Assembly: GCA_000711775.1 (NCBI GenBank)
Contig: ARYC01000220.1
Span: 24,553 to 88,552 of the forward strand
Length of the DNA: 64,000 bases
DNA from: Oxytricha trifallax
Taxonomy: Eukaryota > Ciliophora > Spirotrichea > Sporadotrichida > Oxytrichidae
Direction: 5' to 3'
A program made the translations under genes and the position numbers. Numbering within the stretch: the first letter of the stretch is position 1; every line of letters starts with the position of its first letter. This document shows, one piece after another, positions 1-10,705 of the stretch. Below the pieces are notes generated by a model. The model ran no database searches and was not told where the DNA came from. It worked only from the letters and a program-made list of their open reading frames with translations.

Positions 1-298
1 TGTTCGACAGAGATTTCAAAATCTACTGGACTTTATTATTTGCGGTAACCTCTATCACATCCTTGAATCGGGATAACTTAACTTTAATTTTGATTCATTT
101 GTTTAGTTGATTTTAATTCTCAAATTAAAGTTAAGTTATCCAGATGCAGGATGCGATAGAGGGGTATCACCAAAAATAATAAAGTCCAGCTGATTTTGAA
201 TTCTTTGTCGAACAAGTACCATCTTTTCTCGGTTTCCAGAGAGTAAACTGCCACGATTTTAATAATTTTATTTTCCCAAATCAAATTGATTCCTACAA
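1..298. mobile_element. Palindromic MITE, copy A (cut by window edge)
   Basis: Most of a short palindromic element. The right terminus reads CAAATTGATTCCTACAA followed by TA. The two halves fold on each other: a left-arm box with a tgttcgacagag-like segment and a TTGCGGTAACCTC-like segment is mirrored near 160-215. The same boxes recur in copies B, C, D and E. No coding capacity. The left end lies outside the window. Confidence 0.75.
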
Positions 299-299
299 T

Positions 300-405
300 A
301 GTAATATATAAATGAAAAAATCGAATTCCTATGGGATTGAAATGCTCAATGTGATTGGAGCAATCAAGGGATAGCTTGACTGTACATAAAATACAATAAA
401 AACTC
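300..405. repeat. Dispersed repeat, paired with 30490-30605
   Basis: A roughly 100-bp segment with the words TCGAATTCCT, GAAATGCTCAATG, AAGGGATAG and TTGACTGTACATA in order, matching the same ordered words near 30.5 kb. It abuts MITE A here. The function is unknown. The open frame across it on the minus strand is not supported as a gene. Confidence 0.55.
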
Positions 406-482
406 AAAATATGGTAAATTATTTTCATTGATCCGAGGTAAGTATTTAAATAAAAAACTTGGGTTGAAAAGTTTCTTCCCAT

Positions 483-1405
483 TCTTATTTTAATAAAAAA
501 AGTTTAGGGAAGTATCTTGGCAAGTAAATTTGTTTTTTTCTTTTTTAAAATCATTAATTGTTAATTAAAATTTCAAAAGACATGTAACAACTAATAGTAG
601 GTTAAACATAGATATATTAGTTTTTTTAATGAAATTTGTGTTTTTATTTTATCTAAAAATTATATATTTCTCTAAAATTAATATAGATTAATGATACAAC
701 AGTTTATTTAAATAAATTCCTATTTACATTTTATTTTACATTATTCATAATATAAATTCAGACAACAGTTTTCCTTAACTTTTAAAGAAGGTCAAAGGAT
801 GTATGATGTATCCCCTTAAGCCATTATTAAGCTCTATTAATAAATTAATTAGTAATATTAAAAAAAATTATTAAAATTATCTAAAAATATGTTAAAATTT
901 GAGGATGAAAGAAAGTACTAATTATAGAATTTATTTTCTATATATTATTTAATTAAAAAAGACATGCATGAAAAATTATTTTTATTTCATGATATGACTC
1001 TTGTATCATTTATAATACATTAATTAGTTTTTTTTTATTTGTTCTAACAATCTAACCATTAATTATATCTGCTAAAGCTAGTTCTTGACTTTATATTTTT
1101 TAAAGAATTCTATCAGTATTTTTAGTTCGCTCCTTGGGCTAAAATAATCATTGGAAGTATTACTTTTTGAATATCTTGACTTACTCACTTCAATGCTATT
1201 TAACAATTTTTTGAGCTTAATCTTTATAGAGAGATCAAGGAATTGATAGCAAAATGACTTTGGATTATGTTCTTCTATAAAACGTGCAAATGTGACTTGT
1301 ATTTATTTTTAGGAGATCTGTGCGTGAGATAGTTAACAACTCATATCTTTAGGACATGTTAAATCTAATGTCATCTACCGAACAGTGGCTATGATCACAG
1401 TATTC
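483..1405. other. AT-rich germline DNA without a recognised gene
   Basis: Long A/T runs and short frames only. I see no domain, intron-bounded frame or terminal repeat. Germline-limited filler is the likely interpretation. Confidence 0.5.
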
Positions 1406-1444
1406 GCTCTAGTTGTCAGCTCTAGTTGTCAGCTCTAGTTGTCA
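1406..1444. repeat. Three tandem 13-bp units
   Basis: The unit GCTCTAGTTGTCA is repeated three times in direct tandem, immediately downstream of the stop of the minus-strand ORF. A local slippage-type repeat. Confidence 0.9.
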
Positions 1445-1445
1445 T

Positions 1446-2103
1446 TCATGTTTTCTTAATTTAATTTTTGGCATTTTTTAAAATTTAGATCTACTAACGA
1501 ATTAAGGAAGCAATATGAAGTAAGGACTAACGAAGAGCACCATTAAAATTTCGTTAGAAATAAAGGGAAAAAGTGTCGAGAGAGCAGATTTAATGTTGAA
1601 TTTTAATTTATTTTTACCTAATCTTCTTCCAAATCCCAAGACTTAGTTGCACATTTTGTAATCTTTTGGAATAGATCTAATGACTATTTTGCTTAATGTT
1701 AGCTGTGTTGTCTGAGTATTTAAAGCCGCTTTCAATTTTATGTTAGTTTTATTTCCGAAGAGTTACAAAGGAGAAGTCTCTGAGATTTTCTGTTTGGTCT
1801 TTTGTCTTCCTCTTATGATTGAATACATTTTATAGAAGCTGAAATTGATTCATGATCATCATATTTATTACTAAAAATCGCCGTTATCTCATTTATTGCT
1901 GTTGCCTACCCATACGGACACTACTAAAGAGCCTACCAAAGATTTCTTCGTAGCAAGTAGATTAGAGCTTGTAAGGTTAGGACGTAAGCACACTTATATT
2001 CTCATGCAGAAAAGAACACATGAGTTCTATTACGAATGGTTTTTATGCTTAAGTTTAAAATACTTATTAAGTCAAAATACTAAATAAGCGCTATAATTTA
2101 TTT
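1446..2103 (-). CDS. Possible Gln-rich ORF, unknown product
   Basis: With TAA/TAG read as Gln and TGA as the only stop, one minus-strand frame is open for about 218 codons and ends at TGA. The predicted protein is rich in Gln, Lys and Arg, with a patch MRQRRFLVINMM and an Ile/Gln/Lys-rich C-terminal third. I recognise no domain. Other frames on both strands across the same DNA are also fairly open (for example a plus-strand frame about 1740-2330), so an open frame alone is weak evidence. The base composition here is less AT-biased than the flanks, which mildly favours coding. No start is proposed, because the frame begins just after an in-frame TGA. It could be an exon or MDS of a larger gene. 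Confidence 0.35.
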
Positions 2104-3314
2104 CAATGAGTGGGCTTGAGAAATAGAGATGTCAACCTACTAGGAAAGACAAAAGCGCTCATTTATTGAAAATTGGTAGATAAATCCTACAAGCTTTTGA
2201 CATTACAAGCAAAGAGTGCTCTATACTAATCTTAAGGTATCAATGCATGAAATCAAATCAATATAAGTTGGAAATACTCTTTTTCCTCTTTGATCTTCAA
2301 TTCATTTAATAATATCAACTGTGTACTTGATCACCGTTTCTGAATATTTACAACACTATAATGTTGTCATGGTTTTTCACTTTCAATTTTCCAGAAAAGA
2401 TTTAATAGATAATATAAAGTGCTCACCCATCAGAGGCAGCCAGTATTATAATTTAATAATATTAAAGTAGTTATAATATTAATCAAATAAATTTTAAACT
2501 TTGATAATCATTGTTTAAATCGAAGTGATAAAATCCTAACATAGACAAGTATTAAATAAGTTGAATTTTATTTTAAGATATACTTTGAATTTTAAAAAAA
2601 TTTATACAAACTAATTAATGTTTAAAAATTATATTTTATTTTTAATAAATTACTTGCCGGAGACTTCTCTCTTGGTGGAGATATCCCTCCCCTGAGAATA
2701 TATATAAGAGAATTTTATCTCAATGAGATAATTATTGATTATGATTTAAATAAAAATCTTTATCTTGAACATTATATTATAGCTCCTTAGAATTTTTAAT
2801 TAATTTATCCCATTTATTAGATCTATTCCAATTGCATTGTTGTTTTATTAAATAAGCATTTAAATTATTTGTAGTTTAAAATCAATAAATAATATATTTC
2901 ATAGGAATTATTTGATGATATAGAAATTTAATTAAGACTCTTTTGGTACTTGAATTTATATTTACCTATAAATTATATAAACAAAATTATTTTTAAACTT
3001 TTATAAAATTAAAGATCTTATAAATTTTACTTTATAGAAACAGTAATTTGGATGTAAATAATAAAGCAAATTTAAATATTTTTAATAAAATTATTGAAAT
3101 TTTTCTTGGATATAATTGCATATTTTTAATTATTATGATCTTTTATAACTTATGTTTTTTTTAATAATATTCTATCAATAATGATTAGTGGATCTAAAGA
3201 AACTTCTAAATAAAATTTTCTTAATATTATATTATAAGTCTTCAAAAATAGAAAAATCTAAATTTTATTTTATTGTACAGACTAATTTTCAAAATACTAT
3301 GATAATCAGAAGAA
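2104..3314. other. AT-rich germline DNA without a recognised gene
   Basis: The first 300 bases on the minus strand contain further mixed-composition sequence that might extend the preceding ORF. The remainder is A/T-run DNA with no recognisable gene or terminal repeat. A short GC-richer patch near 2653-2695 has no assignable function. Confidence 0.4.
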
Positions 3315-3730
3315 TTATCGGAATATGAATACATTTGATTTAGGAAATTTAATTAAAATTAAATTAGTCAAATTAATAATTTGTGCAGTTAACTTTCTGA
3401 AAATTATGGAAATGCGGTAAAAGTCTGATAGAAATTATAAGTTAACTGGATTCACTGCAGGTGGTACCCCTCTATAGCAAACTCTTTGCGAGATAAATCG
3501 AATTTATTTTTGGCATTAAAATCTTCTAAACAAATTAACAAAAATAAATTCGATTTATCTCGCAAAGAGTTTGCTATAGAGGGGTACCACCTGCAGTGAA
3601 TCCAGTTAACTTATAATTTCTATCAGACTTTTACCGCATTTCCATGATTTTCAGAAAATTAACTGCACAAATTATTAATTTGACTAATTTAATTATAACT
3701 TAATATTCTAAATCAAATTTATTCTTACAA
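3315..3730. mobile_element. Palindromic MITE, copy B
   Basis: A near-complete palindrome of about 205-bp arms around a short centre at 3505-3540. The core of each arm carries TGCAGGTGGTACC and GCGAGATAAATCG-type boxes in opposite orientation. The termini read AATACATTTGATTTAGG (left, degenerate) and CTAAATCAAATTTATTC...TTACAA (right), followed by TA. Same architecture as copies A, C, D and E. Non-coding. Confidence 0.8.
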
Positions 3731-4159
3731 TACGAAAATATACTCAAATTATTTATTAACATGATTAAAAAAAGATATAAGCTGTTTAATATAAAGTTGT
3801 AGTAATTTATATATACACAAGAATCTTAATTTCTTTTAATAAAAAATTTCACAAATAGAAAATTATTAAAATTTATATCTTAATTATAAAAGTTTTCAAA
3901 ATTATTTTCAAATGTAAATATAAAGCAATAATCAATAATTTTAACGTAAAATAATAATCAATAAAATATATTAATCTATATTTACTTAAAATTTAAATTA
4001 AATTTAATTAAAAGAAACAAATTTAACAAAATAAATCAATTTTCAGTGAAATATGTAATCAGATTCTTGTAAATTACTTAACTAATTAATTTTTATGTCA
4101 AGAAATAATTATTTCATAAAAAAATAAAAATAATTTTTATGTATAAATCTCTTTAATTT

Positions 4160-4810
4160 TATGGTATTTAATGCTTAATTAGCTTGCGGCTGAGTAAGTT
4201 GTCTATTATATAATAAATAATATATCTCATTAACAGAGTACATAGACTGAATATTATAGAAACAAAACTAATTAAAAATCATTTTTTAAATAATTTTTAA
4301 ATATCTTTCTTGAAATTTATTAAATAGCTAAGTTAAACTAGATATTTCACAACATTAGTATAAAAAAATAAAGGAGGTAAAATTACATGCTTATTTTATA
4401 TATTTTTTAATTATATATTTAGCTGTAACTCTCAAAATTTTCGCGGCTAAATTCTATTAATTATTCTTAAAAATAATTATGGGAAATCGCTTTACTAATT
4501 TTATAAAATCATTAATATTGACTTATTTTAGCAATATAAAAAAAAAACTTCACAAAGTTTGGGTAAGCTTCAAGATATCTTTTTGTTATTGCATCTTATT
4601 TAATTAAATTATATTTTAACCTTGAGCTTATGATTAAGGTATATGTTCAAAAGATACCTCACTTAAAAAACCTTACTACTCTGTGAAAAGCTTAGATGTC
4701 ATTTATGCACTTAAAAAATATACAACAATGATAAAACTTTCTTAGGAAGTTTAATAAATTGAATCGTTCAAAGTTATTCTGAAATCTTTTGCTTTAAATT
4801 AAATATTAAC
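4160..4810. repeat. Segmental duplication, copy A part 1
   Basis: Collinear but diverged match to 37690-39770. Shared stretches include GTTGTCTATTA, ATATCTCATT.ACAG.GTACAT and GACTGAATATTAT, then a later block with CTTAAGAAACCTTA-like and GTTCA.AG.TATTC.GAA words. In the other copy, MITE D and a nest of palindromes interrupt this sequence, so copy A shows the empty sites. Confidence 0.6.
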
Positions 4811-4969
4811 ATTTAGATTAAATTTTAAGTAAACTCTTTTTAACATAAATTACACTTAAATTTGGATTAATAGTTTAATTTTATTATTTATAATGAAGAT
4901 ATTACGTAAATGATTTATACTTACTATACATATTGTTTTATTTCCCTTATGATAAAATATTGTAGGAAT

Positions 4970-5803
4970 ATATTAGAAAATGGCATAAAATATTAATATA
5001 CAATTGATGATATTGGCATTGTAAATAAAAGACTATATAATTAATAATTCGATAGAATATTTTATAAAAATTATATTTAAGCAGACCATAAGATTTTAGG
5101 TTAAAACCTCTGTATATAAGAATTTTAAATTCTTAATCTTTTTTTATTCTCCAAATCTTTATCTTAATTATTATTCCTTCTTCTTGTTCAGTCTCCACAA
5201 AAAAATGAGATCCTGCACTTATCCTAAAATATAATTTGGCTCAAGTTAAGATAATCTGAAGATCAAACATCACTTTTTTATATGAAATAATATTTCAGAG
5301 GTGCTGATTGCTTGGGTAACTTCATTATTTTGAGAAATATTAAAAAAACTTAAGATTTTATGGATGTTTAGAAGACCAAAATTATTCTATGGTAAAATTC
5401 GCATTATTGTATGTTCTTACACATCTTTAGTTTCTATAATATTTCTCAAAATAATGAAGTTACCCAAGCATTCAGCACTTCTGAAATATTTTTTCATATA
5501 AAATAAGGGATGTTTGATCTTCAGATTATCTTAACTTGAGGCAAGTTATATTTTAGGATAAGTGCAGGATCTCATCTTTGTAGACTGAACAAGTACAAGG
5601 AAAAATAATTAAGATAAAGATTTGAAGAATAAAAAAGATTAAGAAATTAAAATTAAAAAATACAGAGGCTTAAACCCTAAAATCTTTTGGTCTGCCTAAA
5701 TATAATTTTTATAAAATATTCTATCGTATTATTTATTATACAGTCTTGTATTTTTTATGCAATATTATCAATTGTATATTAATATTTTATTCCATTTTTT
5801 ATT
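4970..5803. repeat. 0.83-kb imperfect palindrome
   Basis: Arms of about 370 bp (4970-5340 and 5432-5803) flank a loop of about 90 bp. Both arms carry TTCAGAGGTGCTGA and ATAATGAAGTTACCCAAGCA in opposite orientations. It is related in sequence and order to the palindrome at 39908-40861 (shared TTCTTGTTCA.TCTCCACAA and CAGAGGTGCTG words), and it lies at the equivalent place in the duplicated segment. TBE copy 1 begins at its right edge. No coding capacity. Confidence 0.85.
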
Positions 5804-5925
5804 AAAAACCCCAAAACCCCTGAAGTTGTTTGATTGAGTTTTTGATTGATGAAAGTAGACTATTAACGCATGCTTTATTAAGGTTTTAATCAGGTTTATG
5901 TAGGGGTTTAGGGTTATAATGTAAT
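5804..5925. repeat. Left terminal inverted repeat of TBE copy 1
   Basis: Begins with two C4 blocks separated by A4, then TGAAGTTGTTTGATTGAG. A second telomere-like box, TAGGGGTTTAGGG, lies about 105 bp in. Mirrored at 9850-9961. Confidence 0.85.
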
Positions 5926-6200
5926 GTAAATTAGTGTGTAATGCAAGTGTTTAATTTTAATTATTCAATCAAACAGTACTTTGGCATCATGAGGCAGCTT
6001 TCTAAACTTTATTTCTCCTATCCAACTTACAATTTAGTCTATTGTATAGTCAGCTCTATGATTAGGCTTAATAATTATCTACTCAGACATTTCTTTCATT
6101 CTACCTTTTATCTTATTCTAGTTTAGTTATTGCTGAATTCTCTGTTTTGAATCTTTCACTCTTTTGCAGCTCTAGTAATCATTTCTTGCCATATTCGCAT

Positions 6201-7419
6201 TCAGCAATAATTGCTGCTAGAGCATATATATATATCCCACTTAATATCACTATCTCTCCAGTCCTCTCTTTCTGGAAAGTATCCAGGAGTACCATACATG
6301 TTGCCAAGTCCTGAAGCTTCAACTCTCTATGATCTATTGAAATCTATTATTACTACTCTGAGAGGTGAAAAGTCAAGCATTATATTCTCAGGCTTCAAAT
6401 CTCTATGAACTTATCCAAGAATGTGCAGCTCCTCAATGCCTTTGCAAACATTTGTAAGAATAAGAGGTAACTACTTTGGTATCCTTTAATCTTAAATGTA
6501 GTCTCTTAATGTCATTTAGTATAGAGGAAGACGAAAAGCTACATGATCTTGAGCAAACAGAAAATAGCAACAAGCTTTATTATAAATCTGCACTATCTGT
6601 CTCTTGACTTCGTAAGTGCTTGGTATTCATTTACGAATTCCATTTGATACTTGTCATCGCATTTGAAGTAGTTGAATGGATATATCTTGTATGCGAACTA
6701 CTTACCTGTTATGACTTTCTTCTCAAATTTATCCTCAAGGATAAGATAACTTTCTTTACACTCTTTAAGGTCAATTATATTCATTATTGGAAGTTTAAGT
6801 GCATGCATCTTGAGAGTGATTTTTACTTTCTTTGAGGCTGGTAGGTTTCTTACTGCTATAATAAGTTTATTTTCTTTCTTTACTCTTTGTTCCAAAGTAT
6901 CTAAAGGGTCTCTTGGCTTTCTTTTTTTAAAGGAAGACACTACCAGTCTCTGGATATATTACTTCAAACTTCTTGCCATAATGGTTTTATAGATGAACTT
7001 TTAGATCCCTTGAACGATTGTATTACTTATTGCAGTAAGGGCAGAAATATTTTCCATCTATCTTATCATGCTTAAGATAGAGCTTGGGCTTGTTAGAATG
7101 CTGCTCTAAGATATGACGCTTAAGAGCAGATTTATAAGTGAAGTTCTTCTCACACTCTTCACATAAATGTAATGCTTTAATTTCTTTTTTCTCTTCCTCC
7201 TTTTTAACCATTTTCATTGGAACTTCGCATTAAATTTCTTTGCTCTAAAATTTCTATTTAACAACTAAATTGCTATTCAAAATATGCCTAAAGTTAGAAA
7301 ATTTCAGGTTCGTACTAGGTAGAGGCATCGCAAGTCTCAATTTTCTTTTGATTTATTAAAGAAATTTTTTGCTGGTTAATGCCAAGCAATGCCGCTTTTC
7401 TAAGTAAGTTATCGCTCAT
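6201..7419 (-). pseudogene. TBE zinc finger-kinase ORF (57-kDa type), copy 1, frameshifted
   Basis: The start ATG at 7419 gives MSDNLLRKAALLG, matching the starts in the other copies. A C2H2 finger follows (CEECEKNFTYKSALKRHILEQH), then a partial second finger (CPYCNK). The C-terminal half is protein-kinase-like: VHRDLKPENI, then IIDFNR where DFG is expected, then YGTPGYFPER in the activation segment. The catalytic Asp of HRD is present, but the DFG Gly is Asn. At least three frame changes break the ORF: before the first finger, in an A-run near 6925, and before the HRD region. This copy should not give a full protein. TBE1 is known to encode such a 57-kDa finger/kinase protein. It is transcribed divergently from the 22-kDa ORF. 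Confidence 0.85.
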
Positions 7420-7615
7420 TTTAAAAATACTATTAATAATTATATAAGCTATTTAAATTCTACCTTTATACAAGAGTAAGAGCATATCCTCAATGGTTTA
7501 TTTAGAGAGGTTTAATGAGAGCAGAGTACGAGACATTAGTCTTAAATTTAGTGATAATTTATACACTAATTCATCCATTTTATTCATTAAAATGCACCTA
7601 AATGTGTTTTGTGAA

Positions 7616-7760
7616 GTTAGGTGGTGCTCCTAAAGCTGTTCTTGTAAATTTAGGAAGGGAGGTTTTAAAATTTAATTTTTTTAATGTACCACGTAATACA
7701 GTTTAGAACTTTAATAGAACCATCTAATTAAGTTTTAAATAAATTAGGAGCACCACCTAA
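7616..7760. repeat. Inverted repeat between divergent TBE genes, copy 1
   Basis: TTAGGTGGTGCTCCTAAA is mirrored by TTTAGGAGCACCACCTAA about 125 bp away. It lies between the kinase and 22-kDa starts. TBE copies 2 and 3 have comparable GGAGGACCTCC-type repeats at the same position, so a shared regulatory or structural role is possible. Confidence 0.7.
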
Positions 7761-7979
7761 TTAAATTAATTATTATTTGGAGCAATTTAATGGAGAAAGT
7801 TTGATATAAATGGAAGTCAAACTTTAAAACTTGGAGCAAGTTTTTCAATGCTTCTCCTTATATCTTTTCAAGGTTGACCTCCAGTAGGTCCTCTCTATTT
7901 AGTAGTAAAATTTTAGTAAGTTTAGAATTGGTATCTAGAATTTTAAATTTCAAAAACATTTATAGAAAGTGGAAGCAAG

Positions 7980-8774
7980 ATGGAGTATATGAATGATGCA
8001 ATGAAGAGAATACAATCTCAAGAATTGATAGGAAAATTTCGAAGTAAGGAGGACCTCTAGATATTTGGTTTAACAAGGTAAGCTTTTATCAAATAATAAA
8101 ATATTAACCATAGTTGGATTGTTCTTGCCAACTCAGGAAGTAACAAAAATATCATTCTTAAAAGCATTGCTAAGCGAAGAGAAAAAAGCATTTAAGACTA
8201 ATGAAATAAAGATGATAGAGATACCTAACTACCCTGAAATCTCAGTGACAAACCGCTATGATGATGCTATGAGTGATCCAGATGTTGCTCTCCACCTTAC
8301 ATCAAAGTTACAACTCTCAAATAATTTACCAGGGAGAAACTTCTTATATGGAGGACTTGGACATCTTAAACCAGAGTACCTAAGTGAAGTAATTTAAGAA
8401 GCTCACAAGAAACGCTACAGCCTCGCTCCTGAAGAGAAAAAAAAGCAGGGAATTAAAATCAGTGACTCGTGGCTGTAGGAACTGCAAAAGTATCCATTCA
8501 TCTCAAGTAAGTATAGACTTCTAACTTTATAGAAAAATCTGGTATCTGGTACTGCTATTTACTTGATGAAAGAGCGCAGCAAATTAAACAGAGAGAGAAA
8601 GTCTTAAGTAAAGCATGAACTGAGTAAGAGACTCTTCAAAGATTTCTAAAACCCAGACGATATGATATAGATGCTGGAGCTGGCACTAAGAGAATAAACA
8701 TGGACCCAAGCAAACCTTAAGAGGAAGAAAAGAAAGAGAAGCCAAATCCCTTCATGGGTTAATTTAATATGTGA
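7980..8774 (+). pseudogene. TBE 22-kDa ORF, copy 1
   Basis: Starts MEYMNDAMKRIQSQ and ends at TGA after FNM. The product has no assigned function; it is one of the three conserved TBE proteins. The recognisable core is FLPTQEVTKISFLKALLSEE, followed by PEISVTNRYDDAMSD and a C-terminal basic region. A 36-bp GTAAGC...CATAG segment (8078-8113) lies between SKEDL and FLPTQ. It fits a spliceosomal intron, although its length is a multiple of three. A one-base loss relative to copy 2 near 8055 shifts the frame before that segment. It converges with the transposase gene, leaving 6 bp between the stops. Confidence 0.8.
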
Positions 8775-8780
8775 GCTTAT

Positions 8781-9831
8781 TCATTCGTTTAAATCTTATA
8801 CTTATTTATAAACACAAAATCTTCCTTCTCTTTCGCAGACCTTTGCTTTATCATCGCTAACTCTCTTAGCAGCACTCTTAATAAAATCGACTGTATCTAT
8901 CTTCAGATCGTGCATCAAATGATAGAGTAGAATTTTTTTGTAGTGGCCATTCAATAACACACCAATATAACTCTATTAAATTGAATTTAGGGCTGTAGGG
9001 AACATTAAATACCGGTAATATGTTTAATCTTTCTTATTTCTTCCTTGAGTCTTAAGTTTTATGAACTGTTAAGTTATCAACTAACAGGATGATATCTTAG
9101 TCTGCATACTAATCTCTGAGCTATTGCAAAAATTTAATATTTTATTCAGTCTTAATAGAGCGAGGGTGGATAACATAAGTCTCGAGGCCATTATCTTCGC
9201 TTATTCCACCAAGTATAGCATAAGTTTATACCTTAACCTTTTGATCATAATCTTCTATGTTGCTGTAACTCTTATACCAAGACCTCGATATGAAGGTATT
9301 AAACGTGAATATTGCCTCATCAGCGTGCTTAAACTTTAGATTATGCTATTAAGCCCTCTGTATTTAATCTAAAATATAATTTAAATTATCCTTATAAAAT
9401 GGAACATTAAAATCGATCACTCTCTTAATGCGATTTACTGTCTCGTAAGATATTCCGTTCTTTTTATAGATATTAGCTATGGATTATGCAGAGATATGTA
9501 GCTCAGGAAATTGGCGATGAAACATCACAGCCCTCTAGGCCAGAGAGAAATGAACCCAGTATTTAAGAGTCTTATCATTAATTAGATAATCAATATGATG
9601 TTGCTAAAATTTTAAAGGTCTTTTAGGCTTAGAATTAAGAAGCTATCTCTTCAAATTCAATACTAATAGACAGTGTGACCTAACAGTTGCAGGAGAATTA
9701 TGGAGCAGTCTTGCTATAGATGTGTAATTTAGAATAGGTTTGAGTTGTTCACTTTAATCATCGCACCCATAACGCAACTTAAAAAATAAATCTATATACT
9801 CACTGTCATAAACTGACCACCAACCTCGCAT
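8781..9831 (-). pseudogene. TBE 42-kDa DDE transposase, copy 1 (C-terminal frameshift)
   Basis: About 350 codons, the expected size for the TBE transposase (IS630-Tc1-mariner superfamily). It starts MRGWWSVYDSEYIDL just inside the right terminal repeat. The catalytic triad is visible: HADEAIF, then LVDNLTVH, then NLIELYW. There are 34 residues between the second Asp and the Glu (DD34E). TAA/TAG Gln codons are frequent. After the catalytic Glu one extra base near 8960 shifts the frame, and the conserved tail continues in another frame to a TGA beside the 22-kDa stop. The core looks functional; the tail probably is not. Confidence 0.88.
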
Positions 9832-9849
9832 ATACTCACTTAAATTACG

Positions 9850-9961
9850 AATATTTAAACATTAAACCCCAAAATAAACCCTATTAAAACCCTAATAAAG
9901 TATGCGTCTACTTTTATCAATCAAAAGCTAAATCAAACTACTGAAAGGTTTTGGGGTTTTG
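9850..9961. repeat. Right terminal inverted repeat of TBE copy 1
   Basis: Mirror of the left repeat, ending GGTTTTGGGGTTTTG. The inner telomere-like box ACCCCAAAATAAACCC is at 9864-9879. Confidence 0.85.
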
Positions 9962-9984
9962 AATGTGATCATAGTATTATTATT

Positions 9985-10705
9985 ATTATATTTATATTAA
10001 TTTTTATCAACTACGAAAGTGCATGTTTTATGTTTAATTTTATGAAAAATTTAACTTATATTTGTGTTTTGTTATTCAAAAAAGCTTAAATTTGCTTTTT
10101 ATTTTAATAATTTTATTAAACATCTCAAAAGGATAAAAATAAAATATTTATTAAATGCAAGATATGGAAAAGTACATATACCGCATAAATAATGAGCTTG
10201 AAATTCTTTTTCAAATATATAATAAAATATGTTAGATAAATACTAAAATTTTAATTATAAAAATCATATAATGATTATATAATTAGTATATAAATAATTT
10301 TAGCTTATAAGACTGATAGTAACGTTATAAACCATAGCTTAATGGCAATATTTCTTTGCATAAGAGGAAATCTTGGTTTTGTAAATTAATAAGAAATATA
10401 TTATTATAATTTCCTGTGAATTATTTATTAAATGTTTTCTAAAAAATCCCATAAAATATCCTCATCATTAAAATATTCAAATAATATATTTTGTATTGAA
10501 TCTATAATTGTTTAATATATTACATCTTTTAATATTTTTATGATTTGAGGTTACTTTATCAAGTTCTTCAAAGTTTAAATTCAACTAGAACAATTGCAAA
10601 CTTTGGAAGAAAATAGAAACCAGCTGCCAAGTACATTTTATATTCCCTCATTCTCTATAAATTTGAAAATTTTATGAAACAATAAGTACAAATTAAGAGA
10701 ATCTT
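9985..10705. repeat. Segmental duplication, copy A part 2
   Basis: Matches 40930-41640 throughout, for example TTTGTGTTTTGTTATT, CTGATAGTAAC.TTATA.ACCATA and AAGTACATTTTATA.TCCCTCAT. It ends just past the ATG that opens the gene at 41614, but here the frame is truncated after a few codons. This copy is a decayed partial duplicate of that gene's upstream region and start. Confidence 0.75.

Larger units (their letters stand above)
5804..9961. mobile_element. TBE transposon, copy 1
   Basis: A 4158-bp element, close to the roughly 4.1 kb known for Oxytricha TBE1. The ends are telomere-like: AAAAACCCCAAAACCCC on the left and GGTTTTGGGGTTTTG on the right, followed inward by a shared inverted repeat of more than 100 bp (TTTGATT.AG.TTTTGATTGAT). 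It carries the three TBE genes: zinc finger-kinase (minus), 22-kDa ORF (plus) and 42-kDa DDE transposase (minus). The flanking triplets are ATT (left) and AAT (right). Both fit the ANT target of TBEs but are not identical. TBEs are known to be eliminated during macronuclear development. Confidence 0.92.

Noticed and set aside
120..482. 120-codon minus-strand ORF
   Set aside because: It runs through the palindromic MITE A arm and the adjacent dispersed repeat; no coding composition.
6211..6408. 65-codon plus-strand ORF
   Set aside because: Shadow of the TBE kinase activation segment on the minus strand.
5801..9964. A perfect 3-bp target duplication for TBE copies 1 and 2
   Set aside because: The flanks are ATT/AAT and AAT/ATT: both of ANT form but not identical. 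Only TBE copy 3 and the TBE-like element show ATT on both sides.
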